Positions 10,996 through 24,339 of a stretch of DNA of 64,000 nucleotides are shown here, piece by piece. This stretch comes from Paraphysomonas bandaiensis (Eukaryota; Chrysophyceae). Under the pieces are notes generated by a model, which was not told where the DNA came from, searched no databases, and saw only the letters and a list, made by a program, of their open reading frames with translations. The translations under genes and the position numbers were made by a program. The stretch covers positions 62,001 through 126,000 of the forward strand of contig CBFFRP010000009.1 in assembly GCA_965644295.1 (NCBI GenBank), in the 5' to 3' direction. How positions within the stretch are numbered: position 1 is the stretch's first letter; every line of letters starts with the position of its first letter.

Positions 10996-13900
10996 TTACA
11001 TTTCGTGCAATCGATCTGGTGATGGTAGCCCAGCAATAAAATCGTTGATTTCAGAAAGCCGTTTACTCAGAGATAATGCTTTATTATCCGTGTAGCCAGC
11101 GACTGGTGAAAACACAGAGAAAACTACGACAGGAAACTCGCTGTTGACGACTAACACGTTGAAATGGTTATAATAATAGTAATAGTTCTATAAATCATTC
11201 ACCTGTACTGTTGGCATCTAAAAGTTGTTTGTACTCCTCAAAATCATTATTCCCTGCTGTGGTATTCCAAGAGCTAGGAGACGGAAAATCGAGCCGGATA
11301 GATATTGCAAAAACGACTTCTGTTTCAGAGAACCTGATCCATTTTTCAACCACGGCATGAACAGGGGGTCTCCACTTTTTGCTATCGCGGTATTTCAGTA
11401 GCGCAAAAGCCTCCAAATGAGTAGCTAATGATGACATCGCACGAGAGTGTTGAAAATGACCAAGTAGATCATGGTGACGTGCTTTCAGCGATAAGAATTC
11501 AGTTCGCAATGACTTGTACTTCCCTTCGTATGACAACCGTTGCAAATTCTTTACATGCTCTCGGGTTATATCTAGCTCCTGCTCCAGGGTTACCTCCCTG
11601 GTAGAGAGTTCTTTAATCTCACTCTGCAATACTTCAATACGAGAATTCAGTTCACTCACTCGGTGAGTGTGCTGACTTTTCAGGTCATTCATACGGTGTT
11701 CGTATTGCCTTATTGTATTTCGGCTTTCTATTTCTGTCTCCCTTGCCTTAGTACTGGCCTGTTTGGCTTCACTTCGTAGCTTGTCCGATTGGGACACAAG
11801 ATAACTATTTGTCTCTTCCAGCTCACGTATTTTGTCCGTTAGCGCTTGACATTCATTCGCTGCTTGTATTTTCAGCGTTTCATATGCTAACGAGTGCTCT
11901 AAGACCTTCTCGTCGGTAACACTGGCATGCGATTCAAGCTCATAACACCTGCTTTCTATTGCATTTATTTTAGATTGCAGGGAGTCATTTTCGGCGCGAA
12001 GGCTTAAGTTTTCTATGACCTGGCCTTCGAGACGAGAGCATACGGAATCATACTCGGCTGACGCCGTGTCCATTACAGCTTTTAGATTTATCTCACGGTC
12101 AGCCAGTTTAGAATTCTCAGAAAGTAGCTCATCAATTTTCGCATTCAATTCCTGGATACAACCCTCAGAAATATTGTATTGTGCCCTCATACTATCAAGC
12201 TCTGATGTCAAATTCAGCAGGGCGGCATGTTCGCTTTCAGCACGCAAAGATTTCGCTTCAGATTCCTCCACTTTTAACTTAAGCATGGCCTCACATTCTT
12301 CTAGCTCGGAAATTCTAGTTAGCAGAACGCTGTTTTCAGCAGACTTTATTCTCAAAGAATCCTCCATAGTCTCTTTCAATGTGGTATATTCTTTCTCCTT
12401 TAGCTGTATATTTTTTTCTGTATTAAGGTTTTGCGTTCGTAACCGATCTACCTCTTGTTTGAACGATTCCAAATCACTTTCCAGTTGTACCATACAGTCG
12501 TGCTCGCGCTTCGCTATATCCAGTGCCATTTCACTATCTTTTATTTGAGCATTACTTTCAGCTAACATGTGCTCCAAACCAGTTATTCTCTCCTGCAGGG
12601 CCATGAGCTCTTCGTTTTTGGATGTCGCCAATGCATTCAACTCATTTTGAAGGGAAGTCACTCGCTCTTCCGACTCCACTAATTTTTCATGTGCTACACT
12701 TTTTTCTTCGTCAAAATGTACTAGTTTCTCCCTCAGAGACTCGATATTTTCATTCATGGCAGTCTCTTTTGTTTCCATGCTCTGAATCTGTGAAGTAAAA
12801 CTACTGAGTCTTGCATTTAAGCCGTCTATTGTCTGCTGCATATCGATCTCCAATTTCATATTAGCTCTAATTTTAGCTTCAAAGTTCTCTATATCTTTGG
12901 TCAACTTTTCAATTATTATCATATCTTCGTTTCGTTGAGAGCGTAGAGTGTCAACTTCCATACTGATGTCATTTACAAAGGCATAATCTTGTTGAGCTAA
13001 TTCCAGAGCAGCTTTCGATTCCTGACACTCATTCCGAAGGGTAGCCAACATACTTTCCAGCTCATTCACTCTAAATTCCTTCCTGTTGAGAGAGTCTGAC
13101 GTTGCTAATAACTCATCTTCTAATGTCCCGATACGTGCCATCTGCATTGTGACGCTATTCACATGTGAGGATGCATCATTTTCTAGCCTTTTCAATGCCC
13201 TTTCCATTTCTCCTACTTCTTTTTCTTTTTCGGCAATATCGTCGCGAAGTTCCTGGTTTTCTACCTGCAAAGAGCTGTTTCGATCTTCAACGGCTGCAAT
13301 ATGGGTTGTTAGATCGGCTGTTTCAATCTCCAATTTACGTATCCTTGATGTCAAAGATGCAATGGTGTTATCTCTGTCAGCAATAGTATCACTCTTGTTT
13401 TTTAAATCAGATGATGCTTTGCGAATCCAGGGAACAAGTGTATCAGTCATCGTAACACAGTTTTTCAACTGGAGTAAATTATCTGTGGGCTCAGTTGCTT
13501 GGTGTTGCTCACCATCAAATGCAAGTTCAGCCACAGAAAAGATATCACTGCAGGCTGCATATAAATTCGAGATAAACTCTAGGGTACAGTCTTCGTTATG
13601 CTTCGCTACTGACAGCTGATCAGTCAGTTCTGCCACCGTTTGGCTGAGCAACGTGCATCGCACCTCTGATTTTTCATATTTCGTATCGGTCACGCGTTTC
13701 GCATCCATTAATGCCGCGATTTCTTCGCGCATTTGACGCATTGTTTCGGCACTAGCTTCGATGTCATGAAGAAAGCGGGGATTCTCAACAATTTTAGCTT
13801 CAAGCAATTTCTATGAACAAAATTATATGTCGCAAAATATAAGCAATTTTGATCACCATAGTTTCGCTTTTTTCAGCTTCAAGCTTCAAACGCTGTCAAG

Positions 13901-16900
13901 ACGCAAAATAAAAGATGCCAACGATACAATACTGAACTCACATGTTCTTCTAGAACCACGGCATACTTTCTCCTAGTAGCACTCCCACGAAAGGCTCTCT
14001 GTAGTAATTGCACGGAAGATATCATCTTAGACTTTACCATACGTGACAGACAACCACGAATAATCTTCTGTGAATAAATCGTGGATTTCTTCATGTATTG
14101 GAACTTTTTGTGATGAATATGGCATCGGAAATTCGATTGGATTGTTGTTGCAGCGTTATTTTTAATACGTTTGACGAGTAGTCTATCCATATATCCTCTA
14201 TAACATGCTTTAAAGTGGGTGACTCCAGATATCACCCTCTTTCTTCGGCACACAGTCAGAAATACCCTTGACACTCGTTGCAACGTAATCCTTGCTGCTA
14301 TTTCGTCTCTCACGATCCTCTTCTTATAATCAGAGAAATGCATCAATGCAGAAACAGCAGTATATTTAAATGTTTGTCCTAACGCCTCAGCAGACTTAGC
14401 TAAAACTCTCGCTCTCCATCTGCGCTGCAATCGTCGAGCAATCATGCTTACGCAGCACACATAAAGCCGCTCAAGATATTCGAATATAGTGGCACGTAAA
14501 AATATGCCCGTGCGCCCCAACTGAAGGCCACTGTAAACATCCACCTCAACAGGAATATCAACTTTATCAATAGTAGCCAAAACCGTTGCTGTTAAACGAA
14601 CAATATCAATAAGCTTCGCAGCAGCAGATCTCCAGTAAATCTCCAAACCGGTGTGTTGAGCACGAGCCATACATTCGTGAACATCCCTGGTTAGGTAGTT
14701 TTGCCCACAGGCACACAGGAATGCTGCGTAGCGCAATACAAAATATGAAAACTCCATTCGATTTTGAAATCCAGCACGAAACACTTCCACAGCCTCCAGG
14801 GCTCCTCCACAACGTAACTGCGATAAAACCATCTCATTATCACACACCACTGGCTCTAAATTCGTATTCGGTTTTATACATCGAATAAAATGAGACCTCG
14901 TTGAGCGAATTTTAGCAATCAGACCTTGCAGCTGTTTCGAGAACTGCGAGGCAACAGTGTTAACCTTTTTGCCTACACGTATACCCATTCCACTTGAGTT
15001 CTTCCTCTGAAGCGAGTAACTCGTGCTACGTCGGGAAGATGAGTTCGACCGCGACAATCGAGGAGATGGTTCTGCAGGGACGTCATCAAATGCGCCACAT
15101 ATCCCAATCCCAAGGATTTTATTCAATGAACTACTTATACAGTCATTGATTTCTAGGGCAACTTCACTTCGGTTCTTATCCAAAAATCCCAATGTGCAAT
15201 ATTTGACGTTGCACGCAAAGTGATGAACTGTAAACTCCATACTTGATTGCTCTATTTTGCTCGCCGAAAAATGAGTTTTTACACAACACTTTGCGTACAG
15301 CGTTTTCGCAAGTTTATCGTCCGTGGGTTTGGCAACTTTAAGTTGCTCGTCGCACAGCGCATATATTCCAGTTGTCTTGTGCTCAAACAGCTCAAGCCGC
15401 TCCGAGTTGTCCGGGTAGTCTACAAGAGTCCAACGCAATCCTTCTTCTATATACAGCTCCTGTTGGCTCTTAAATGTAGCATAGTTGAAATGATCTTGTA
15501 ATTTCTCATTTGCGTAATTAATGCACAGCTGCTCAAACGAGTTTTTATCAAAGTATTCGAAGCCAAATATGTCTAGCACGCCAATGGATGACACGATTTC
15601 ATCATAGGAATCCGGACAGAGAGATTTGTTAATGCTCTGAATCATCCATTTGAATACGATATCGTACAGAGTCTTTGCCATAGAGTCTCTTGCACTTGCG
15701 GCATTTACTATGTTGAGTGCTTTCTCTATTTCACAGCCAGCGACGGAGAGGGTGCGCTTCGTTATGGCACTCACAAGTTTGGTCTCACTTATTCCCAATA
15801 GAGAGCAAGTGTGATCTATAGAACTCCTAGAACTTTCAGATAAAACCGCGCCCTCCGATCCTAGTAGAGAAGATTCCTCGAATGATATATTACCAAGATG
15901 AAGAATACCAGCTACGATTTCAAACGTCGACATCCGTTCTTCATCAGTTAATCCTATTTGAGATATTGCCTGCTCCAGTTTGCGGAAATTCTCCTCCTCA
16001 CACACTCCATCATATCTGTCATACTCACCGGACTGGTTAGTATAACGAAAATCTTTTGGACTGCTAAGTCCCCATTGACTCTTTACATCATAAGACAGGC
16101 CAGCAAATGTCTCGTAAAACACATGATAGTTCCTCTCTCCTCTCATTTGGAATACCACACGGACATTTTCAAGGAGATAGGTTCGTATGGTCGCACCATC
16201 AATGTAGCCATCGGGCACGTACAAGAGTTCAATTATTTTACCAAAACGGGAAGAGTTATTGTTTCGAGATGTCTTACCATTTCCAAAAGACTCAGTGATA
16301 GGATTAGCAGCGGTGATAAGTGTCTCGAAATCATAACCAATGATTTCAACAGCTGTTTCCTTCAGCACTCGGGCTGATACTGCGGCCAGGTACTGCAGTA
16401 CCTGCTTTGTTGCCTCCGTTTTACCTGCATTAAAAATTAAAGCAGGCGTCAACAACTGCAGGTGGAGAGGTCACCTGCTCCAGATTCCCCATTGACCAGT
16501 ATGACCTGGTCTTCGCGTTTGTCAGGGTTAAATTTGTCAATTAACATTTTCCGATAGGCCGTGTCACTGAGTTGATATACATGTGGACCAAGCGCTTTCG
16601 ATTCCATATGATCCGCTTCATAGTACTTATCGATGTGTTCTTTGCTATATATAGGAAGATGCTCAAAGGGATTCATGGCTACTAATATTGGCCCAATACC
16701 AGTGTATATACGCTTACTAGAAAATCTTTTAGTAATACAGTTCAACATCTCAGGCTCATTTAAATACAACAATGATGTCATATCTGCGACAGGTAGTGCA
16801 GTTTCTGAATCAGGATTCCGTCGTTTAATCACATCAAACTCTGTATAGGATCCGTCCACTGACAGTGCAGTGATCTCATATGATGTATTATTAAGGTCTC

Positions 16901-17024
16901 TTACAGTAAATACCCATGATCCATTCTCTATTTCCTCATGTTGGGTGATCAATCCAGCTTGCCATAGTCTATTAGGAGGGATAATAGCCCATACAGTAGC
17001 ATGATGCCATATGTCCACAGACAT
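10996..17024 (-). CDS. Unconventional myosin heavy chain with IQ motifs and long coiled-coil tail
   Basis: Four exons (17024-16475, 16424-13942, 13810-11203, 11102-10996) give 1915 residues; the lengths sum to whole codons, and the first junction splits the P-loop between GESGAG and KTE. The motor holds the P-loop (179-187), switch I NNNSSRFG (238-245) and switch II DIFGFE (468-473), all intact, so an actin-activated ATPase is expected. Near residue 600 there is a Ser/Arg-rich insert (PRLSRSNSSSRRS) in the actin-facing loop. About five or six IQ-like motifs, some degenerate, end at residue 1011. A heptad-rich coiled coil of about 800 residues follows, then a short globular end. No FYVE, FERM or MyTH4 domain is seen, so the class is not one I can name; a protist-specific class is likely. 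The last 34-residue exon is inferred from phase and open frame. Confidence 0.9.
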
Positions 17025-17439
17025 ATTCAGGACACAATAGAGAAGTAGTTAATGAATGAAACTGATCAATTTATCAGTAGATTGATTCCTTATAATGTGT
17101 TTGATATACCATATTGATACGATCTTACACTGTGCTGTGTGATAGCTACAGTATATGGCGGGTGTTATCTATACGAGGGATATGCATGTATTTAACACAC
17201 ACGGCAGGTGATTCCAATGCCTGTTATGACGATCATAAAATATCAGATTTTTATATACAATACCACAGAAAATCTATGATTTATAGACTTTTGGTGAAAA
17301 GTCCTAATATTCTTTTTGGAATGTCGGTGTTTTTAGGATTGTGAGAGTGTCTATTACTGCAAATACTCCCACATACAGCAGACGCGTAGCTATCCCATAT
17401 ATAGATATGCAGTACATTAAACATATATGAGATTATAAG
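17025..17439. promoter_or_regulatory. Divergent promoter region of myosin and threonine synthase
   Basis: 415 bases between two head-to-head start codons. It must contain both promoters, but I see no clear shared element beyond AT-rich tracts. Confidence 0.5.
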
Positions 17440-19114
17440 ATGCTGTATAAAAGCACACGTGGAGGGGAACATGGACTCTCATTTGAACATGTTTTGTTCT
17501 CGGCTTATGCTAGAGATGGCGGGTTGTATGTACCTGAAACTATACCTGCTATCACACATGATATGCTGGTGAAGTGGAGGCACCATACGTTTCCTATGAT
17601 ATGTGCTGAAGTGATGCATCTTTTCACTGATATATCAGTTGAGGCTCTCAATACTATGACAGTAAAGGCATACTCCTCTTTTAATGGGGGAGATGATCCA
17701 CTGCCTATGACGCAGATAGGTGACCTTATCCTTTTAGATGCATCATGTGGGCCTACTCTTGCTTTCAAAGATATTGGACAACAAATAGTTGCTCAACTTC
17801 TTAATCATTTCTTGTCTTTACGGAAGTCAAAGGCCAGTATTATGGTCGATACCTCTGGTGTGTTGCCTTCTGTTATATGTGTTCGAGGCGTGATGTTGTC
17901 TTGTAGGAGATACCGGCCCTGCGGCTATTGCTGCAGTTCGTTCCTGTCCTAATCTAGAAATTACTGTACTTTACCCACACCAACGCGTCAGTGAAGTCCA
18001 AGAGCTGCAAATGATCACTGCTGTTGACAGCAACGTGCACGTATATCGCACCGAAGGAAACAATGATGATCAAAGCAGCGTTCTCAAGGAAATATTTGCT
18101 GATGAAGAGTTCGTAAAAAGCAACAATATTTGCAGTATTAATAGCATTAATTGGGCACGAATTGCTGCTCAATCTACCTATTATATTTACGCCTACTTAC
18201 AGGTAAAATGTACTCGTCATGTATTAATACTACTGAGTTAATGTCGTTGGCTTCATTAGATCTACAACACAAGGTTTTCGATTGGACGGCCAGTGAATTT
18301 TTGTATTCCAAGTGGGGCGTTTGGGAATGGTGCTGGAGGACTACTAGCGAAACTGATGGGTCTGCCAATAGGTGCATTCTTATCTGCTTGCGTACGGCTA
18401 TGACTATAATTCTACACCAGTAGTTAATGCTATTTGTTGTTCAAAGTTATCCTTCATATATTGTAACTGGTCTGTTCAGGTCGAATCATATGCGCAACTA
18501 ATGCGAATGACATCGTTCATCGCACAATAACCACAGGAGATATGCGCATGGGTGCGAACCACCAAACGATATCTCCCGCAATGGATATACAGTTTGCATA
18601 CAACCTGGAGCGGCTGGTGTACTTTTGCTGTGGTGAGAGAAGTGATGTACTGAAGCCAATTATGAGCGAAGTTGATGCACAGTTCAGTTCTCTTCCCGGA
18701 GCCTGTGGTGTTATTCTTCCTGATGAGATTGTGAAAAATATTCAGAAAACGTTTTCCTCGTGTTCTGTTTCTGACAAGGACACGTTATGCACCATACGTG
18801 AGGTATATGAGGCTTACGGCTATGCACTTTGTCCGCACTCAGCTATTGGGGTACATGCTGCCCAGCACCGGTTTTCCAACCTCTGCAGCGACCCAATGGT
18901 TTGTGTGCTCACTGCTCACCCATCAAAATTCGAAACAGCGTTTCATGAGGCCACACATAATCCCCCTCCGCAGTTAGTGTCAAACCCTGTGCATATCCTC
19001 AAGACTCTACCACAGCACTTTGAATGGCTACGAAAAAATGACGATCCTGATTGGCGGAACGCGTGGATTCAAACTCTGAAGGAGGCAACCATTCGTAGAA
19101 GAGACGCTTGCTAA
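17440..19114 (+). CDS. Threonine synthase (PLP-dependent)
   Basis: Four exons (17440-17857, 17907-18202, 18260-18371, 18480-19114) give 486 residues, normal for the fungal/eukaryotic type. It converts O-phosphohomoserine to threonine and phosphate, the last step of threonine synthesis. Visible motifs are FSAYARDGGLYVPE near the start, GPTLAFKDIG with the Schiff-base Lys110, SGDTGPAA (139-146) in the phosphate/PLP cup, LYPHQRVSEVQELQM, NSINWARIAAQSTYY, VNFCIPSGAFGN and GLPIGRIICATNANDI. Each intron junction falls inside one of these motifs and restores it, which fixes the splicing. The start codon is the first ATG and is followed by the expected YKSTRGG. The organism can thus make its own threonine. 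Confidence 0.95.
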
Positions 19115-19867
19115 AGTGTGCAATCATGGTTAGAATTAGTCTGATATCGATATATATCAGTTTTTAATCCATGATATAATACAGACTTACCTTATGGGCA
19201 CTATAACTTTTTTTCAGTGTTTGACATAGAATTTGTGATCGTTGTCCCTGTTGGCATCGTGCTTATATGCTGAAGCTCACCTCACATAACTTCATGTTGT
19301 ATGTGGTTATCTCAATCATTTTCATACGATCTTATACAGTTAATGTATTTCAGTTTTACTACTCAACCACGTCAATAGTCCTTTTAATACTACTGTTAAT
19401 CACTACTGTATTCTTCATGTAACAATCATAATTCAAATAGCTTAGAACTACAGCTTTTAATTGCTCTTGAACAGCAAAACTCAACACACTGTACTCTTAT
19501 TACTCTCAAAATCTTAAATACCTAAATATGCATATCGTTGTCATCATTCTGGAAGGCAGCTAGAAGCAGTTTCCCAATCGCAAATAGCTAGTTTCTACAT
19601 CCAGAAATAGGCATACAGAAATTGCTCTCTTACTCAACACAAAATCTCATTCGAAACTATACATTATACTATAGGCATATATACTGTGAACTAGATGGAG
19701 CTGATGTCTATATTTCGTTGACTACAGTGTGCAGGTGTCAAGGAGTATTTAGCCTATAGTCGCTAGAGGATTAAGTAAAGTTATCATTTATATATGTTAC
19801 AAAATTTTACTTTAACTTCTGATCCCCATTACTGACAAATGCGCAAGTTGTATAATGTCATTTACAT
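19115..19867. other. Intergenic, convergent gene ends
   Basis: AT-rich sequence between the 3' end of threonine synthase and the 3' end of the next minus-strand gene. No exon, RNA gene or repeat family found. Confidence 0.5.
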
Positions 19868-20397
19868 TCACTTTCGTCTACCCTTCGATACAGCTGTCGC
19901 CTTTGTCGTATACATATTAATCAGTCTATCCATATCGCGATTGTGATTTATCGCATCCTCGATATCAGCACGAGTGGCTTGTACGGAACTATCTACTGTA
20001 ATGTCTGCCTCACTATCCTCCGGATTTATTCTTGTACTTAATAAATAAGGCACTACAATATTATCGGCATCAATATCCATCACCTTATACCGAAACACAT
20101 ACCTTCAGATGGGTGTTCAGTGGGCATTCTAGGCAACACATCCATCAGTTGAAACAGCGGGTCCATATCACTCCACATAAACTCTAGTTGTTTAAAGGCC
20201 AATGAGGTATGTGATAGAAGTAGTCCCCTAAATAATCATATTCATTATATCGTATATATATGTATGTATCAGGGTGTAGTTGTTTATTACCAGTCAGGGT
20301 TGGCATTAGAGACAACAGAGCCGTAAACACCTTGTTCCACTGTACTCCGCACCACATTAGTCGATGTATCAAATTTACGAAGTTTAGCGTCCTCCAT
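19868..20397 (-). CDS. Small conserved-looking protein, possible Mediator subunit 8
   Basis: Three exons (20397-20291, 20227-20103, 20052-19868) joined by introns of 63 and 50 bases give 138 residues and a whole codon count. Residues 35-95 read NPDWGLLLSHTSLAFKQLE, then DPLFQLMDVLPRMP, then VPYLLSTRINPED. The order W-x-LL-x20-QL ... P-x-LL-x-T-x-x-x-PE resembles MED8, a nuclear Mediator head-module subunit that bridges activators and RNA polymerase II. The resemblance is from pattern memory only. The C-terminus is short and basic (SKGRRK). It is divergent from the DUF3395 gene. The alternative is an unrelated small protein. Confidence 0.5.
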
Positions 20398-20838
20398 GTT
20401 AGCAATGTACCTCTAATGACACTATGACTTATACATACATGCCATGCCATACCATGCATATGCTGCTCTGTTATATACACATACGTCCCATATACAGGAG
20501 TGTATATACCTGCTGCTGTATCCTGCTGTGCAAAACATAAAACCCGGGATTTTTACACTATACTGTGTACACACAGATGGAAATTGCAATATATTGGAAC
20601 CGCGATATATCGCGAGTAGTCCTTATAGTGCATCTGCCCTCCTGTAACTGTTGTGTATATGTATATATAAACGATTACATTCTTCTATGCTCTGATTGCT
20701 AACAGCAATGGAAGAGATGTACATATCAACTCTCTTACACTGTCATTACCTCCCACTCATGCTACACATGTGTTATCTTCATCTTCACCATACCATCTAG
20801 ATACTGTAGATTACCCTGATTATATATATACTCTACAG
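20398..20838. promoter_or_regulatory. Divergent intergenic region
   Basis: Head-to-head gap between the MED8-like gene and the DUF3395-repeat gene. No motif stands out. The plus-strand frame could extend upstream to a GTG at 20770, but the ATG at 20839 is chosen as start. Confidence 0.4.
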
Positions 20839-23462
20839 ATGTCCAGACCTGTCACTGGTAGAGGTCCATCTGAATCAATGTCTTCTCCTGTTGGATCAGA
20901 TCGACCAGGATCACCATCTCCATTAGTAAGTAGAGCGAATTCTCGATCGAGGAAGCCTATTGTATTGGAAGATATAGGCGAGCTGACTGAAGAAGAGAAG
21001 CTCCGATCAATGCTAGGATATGTGGATCAATCTCAAAAGAATGTGTACATGAGAGAGGATTTCTGTGGTGCTTGTGGCATACAGCATCCGAACTATAGAG
21101 TACTCGATACGTATCCTTTGTGCGAGAGTTGCCATAACTGTCTAAGAGATCAGGCAGATCTGCGAAATCGATTCCAGGGAACCGTGCAGAGTGTCCCACT
21201 AGAAATTTGTTTCGCAACATACGGTAAGACAGTAATGAATTTTTACTATTTGATAAGTTCTGTAGGCGATGTCAATAACAGCCGACTTGCATATGAAGTA
21301 ACCGACACTCTTCAGGGCATCGTAAATGACTATGCCTGCAAAGACAGGCTCATTCTTCGCGAAATTCAGAAGCTTCATCTCATGTTTAACGGGGATCCAA
21401 GTCCTGACAAACCGAAACAACTAAGAGTTCGATACAGAATGAATGGGGTACATGGTATGATAACTATTGATGTCATGGCCAATAATCAGGTGTGTCAATG
21501 TACATAAGTTATTGAATGAGAGTCCCATAATAGATGTACTTCCGTTGCATTTTATTTTACCCATTGTATGTTGAACATACTGTTATGCGATATATGTAGG
21601 TACCAGAGCCTATTATGCTAATGTGCTCTCCCACACGCGACCTCACCATTCTGAGAGGGGCATATGGCCATCCAAAGGGACGGACCTCCACAGGTCGCAT
21701 GTCATACGATGTACGTAGTTTCGTTGCAGTCTTCGATTATGGTTTAATATGTAATCGCTTAGGTGCGAGAGAATCTACAAGGATTGGTTGACCTAAACTA
21801 CGGATCTTACCTATACATCAGTGCGATGATGCCCATATCTCTCAAGTTCGGGGACCCCTGCATAGTAAGAGAGGACTGCCTTATGATACGCCTTTGTATT
21901 ATAGTGTTCGTTAGGGTTACGTAAAAGATTTACAAATAGAGTTCGACATTAGCGGGAAGTTTGGTGCGTATGTTAGTGTGTTTGCGTTAAAATCCTGTAA
22001 TCGGCTCAGCTGCTCTCAGAGAATTTTTGTGCATGATGTTATAGCGTTCTAGTGTGACTGCTCATTGTTGTTTGGGTAATGTAGGTCGTATAGAGATTGG
22101 GGAAAACAGAGGATACTTAAAGAAAGACCTTTCGTTACGTACTTCTCCAGCTGTATCACCCCTCATATATGTCGGTAGGTCGACTGGTAGCTCTTTGTAG
22201 TTGAATGCTAGATATCACTGATGCGAGTGGCTTATTTTATCGACTTTATATATAGCGCACGCAACTTATGGTCTAACTGAAAACGGAATTAAAGTAAGGC
22301 TTTATGTATGTCAATTATCGTAGACCAATTACCGTTGTTTCAGGAGCGAATCCAAGAACTGAATAGATGGCTTCATCAAATTGAGATACTGGTGAACAAG
22401 TAATAATACATAGTGTATCAGTATCTGTTTCATATGATGGAGTAGGAGAAAGATAGGACTTCCCATAAAAGTTAAAGATCGGCAATTTATTAAGAAGGAG
22501 CCCGATTTCAAGTAAGGATCAAATCTTGCAATTAGTTCCTAAGTATGTGTCGCTTTTAGGGCAGAGCGAGATCAGCTCTTACAAGCGGAGCCCTCTTCTA
22601 TCGACATCACTGTGAAAGTGCAGCGTATGGTAGAGATGCAGGGAGGGCTAGAACTTGTAATTGACAAAGACGAGTTTGACGCCAATTTTACGTTCGGCAA
22701 TCCTTGTAAGGTAGTACAGTTTGCACTTTCCGTATTTTTATCTTGGTTGGGTGATATAGATGTTTTTCAGGGAAGGAAGATGCTGGAAATCAGTGTCAAG
22801 TGTTATGGTCATGATAGTGAGATACGCACGGACAGCAGAGAGGTGAGATAAGTACTTATCACTTTGAGATGAATACTGAGCATGGGTAATCAGGTTACGG
22901 CAAAAGGGTTTCAAAAGAACTTTATCCTGGGCAAAGCACACCGTTTCCTAGTACCTGTTCTTGATGACAAAGAAGGTGGAGTAAAATACTTGTGGTGTTG
23001 TGTGTAATTTGCACCCTATGCGGCAGGGCGTGGTATTTTGCAAAGCACAATTGAGTTTAGGACTAACAATGTGTTACCTTTAATGAATATTGAGCGGGCA
23101 ATGTATGGGCACCCGAGAGATCATAGAAAGGTATACCCTGTTCGATACTTTTTTGCAGCACTAATTTTGTGTGATAGTGTTTTGACGTGACATCTACGAT
23201 ACAAAATCTCGTCAAAGGACGAATGTTAGTCATTAGAAGGAGGTGTGTTACCAGCAAATATGCATTGCGTGTCTTAATCGTTGAAATCAGTGAAAATCTG
23301 TTGAAGCTCTTTGGAGAACCATGCCATGGAGTATCCAAAGTCCTTCGTGTGGATTATTCTACACGGGGATTTACTGGAGCTCTACGAGTTAGAGAGAAAA
23401 ATGACTGCCTTGTTGCAGCTGTAGAACTTGGGTTTCCGCCTGAAATACCAGAGGATGTTTAA
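20839..23462 (+). CDS. Zinc-ribbon protein with four DUF3395 (DNAJC11 C-terminal)-like repeats
   Basis: Fifteen exons (20839-21223, 21266-21489, 21600-21710, 21763-21864, 21915-21963, 22085-22174, 22256-22293, 22344-22391, 22453-22511, 22560-22710, 22771-22842, 22894-22975, 23027-23130, 23178-23242, 23291-23462) give 583 residues. After a Ser-rich start comes a Cys4 zinc ribbon (CGAC, then CESC 17 residues later, near residues 80-105). Four copies of one module follow, each with AxYG, a V-[TR]-x-x-[LI]-Q-[GN]-[LI]-V core, FG[DEN]PC and a following K-x-L-x-[VI] strand. That is the pattern of DUF3395, the C-terminal domain of the mitochondrial J-protein DNAJC11, where it normally occurs once. 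No J domain is present. Several splice choices rest on aligning the repeats with each other; exons 8 and 9 are least sure. The function is unknown. Confidence 0.72.
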
Positions 23463-24339
23463 TCTTGTAAAGTTAGCATGTTATTGTAGAATATTGAGTT
23501 TCGAGCCATATAAGTGTTATTATTTCTATGGACCAGGACTGCGAACAATTAAGTGTCTACTACTTGACCCAGGTTGTAGTCAATTACTCACTGCCCCAAT
23601 TAATTGAATTGTAATTAATCGCAATTTAATTTATACAGAACTACGACCCCATGTAGCTATACACTAGCTGACAGCATAGCTCGTTCAACGGTTACTTCAT
23701 CCCAGGGTGGACGATATATTAAGTCGATTCTTTACCATCCGGGAAATTGATGTCTTGTTGTCACCTTGAATCTTCACGACTGTCTATATTCGAAGAAGTG
23801 CTATGAATAATAATGTTTGCCTTCTCGTGTTATATTCTATTAATACATATTAGGATTCATCTTAATATAAGATAGTGTGTGTGAGTTATGATGTTCAATG
23901 AAATATATCACGAACTGAATTAATGATAGTATCTGTTCAAGATACATGATCGTCATCATAACGATCGTCATTATCAGTTACACTTCTAACTATTCCGTTG
24001 TACATGATAGTTATGTTCTATTTGACTATTCACTCTTTATCACTTCTTTACTGTGTTCATTACTTACACTCTAATAATCACAACATTGTTTTACTAATAA
24101 GCTTAAATCTTATTTATCCACATTGAAAGAATATCAAGTCGTCCCGTAATTTCACCAGCATGACATGCTCCATTTCACTTTTGGAATTACATTTAACACA
24201 GCAGAACCCAACCCACATGATAGCAAGTGACAAGTGGTCAATCACTACAAATGTGGAGTCCCTCCCGCTGGTATCTTGTTTGACTACTGTGCATGAAAGG
24301 TCTTAAATGCGGAGCTCACTAACATTATTTCCCTCAATA
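23463..24339. other. Intergenic with one small palindromic AT-rich element
   Basis: No gene. At about 23570-23655 an AT-rich palindromic block (GGTTGTAGTCAATTA ... AATTAATTGAATTGTAATTAAT ... GAACTACGACCCC) has inverted ends and resembles a short MITE; related AATTAATTG-rich blocks lie at about 10060-10130, 25685-25770 and 62896-63020. Confidence 0.45.

Noticed and set aside
12015-13619. Two 177-codon plus-strand frames rich in Ser
   Set aside because: They are antisense shadows of the Glu/Lys-rich myosin coiled coil, whose complementary codons rarely form stops.
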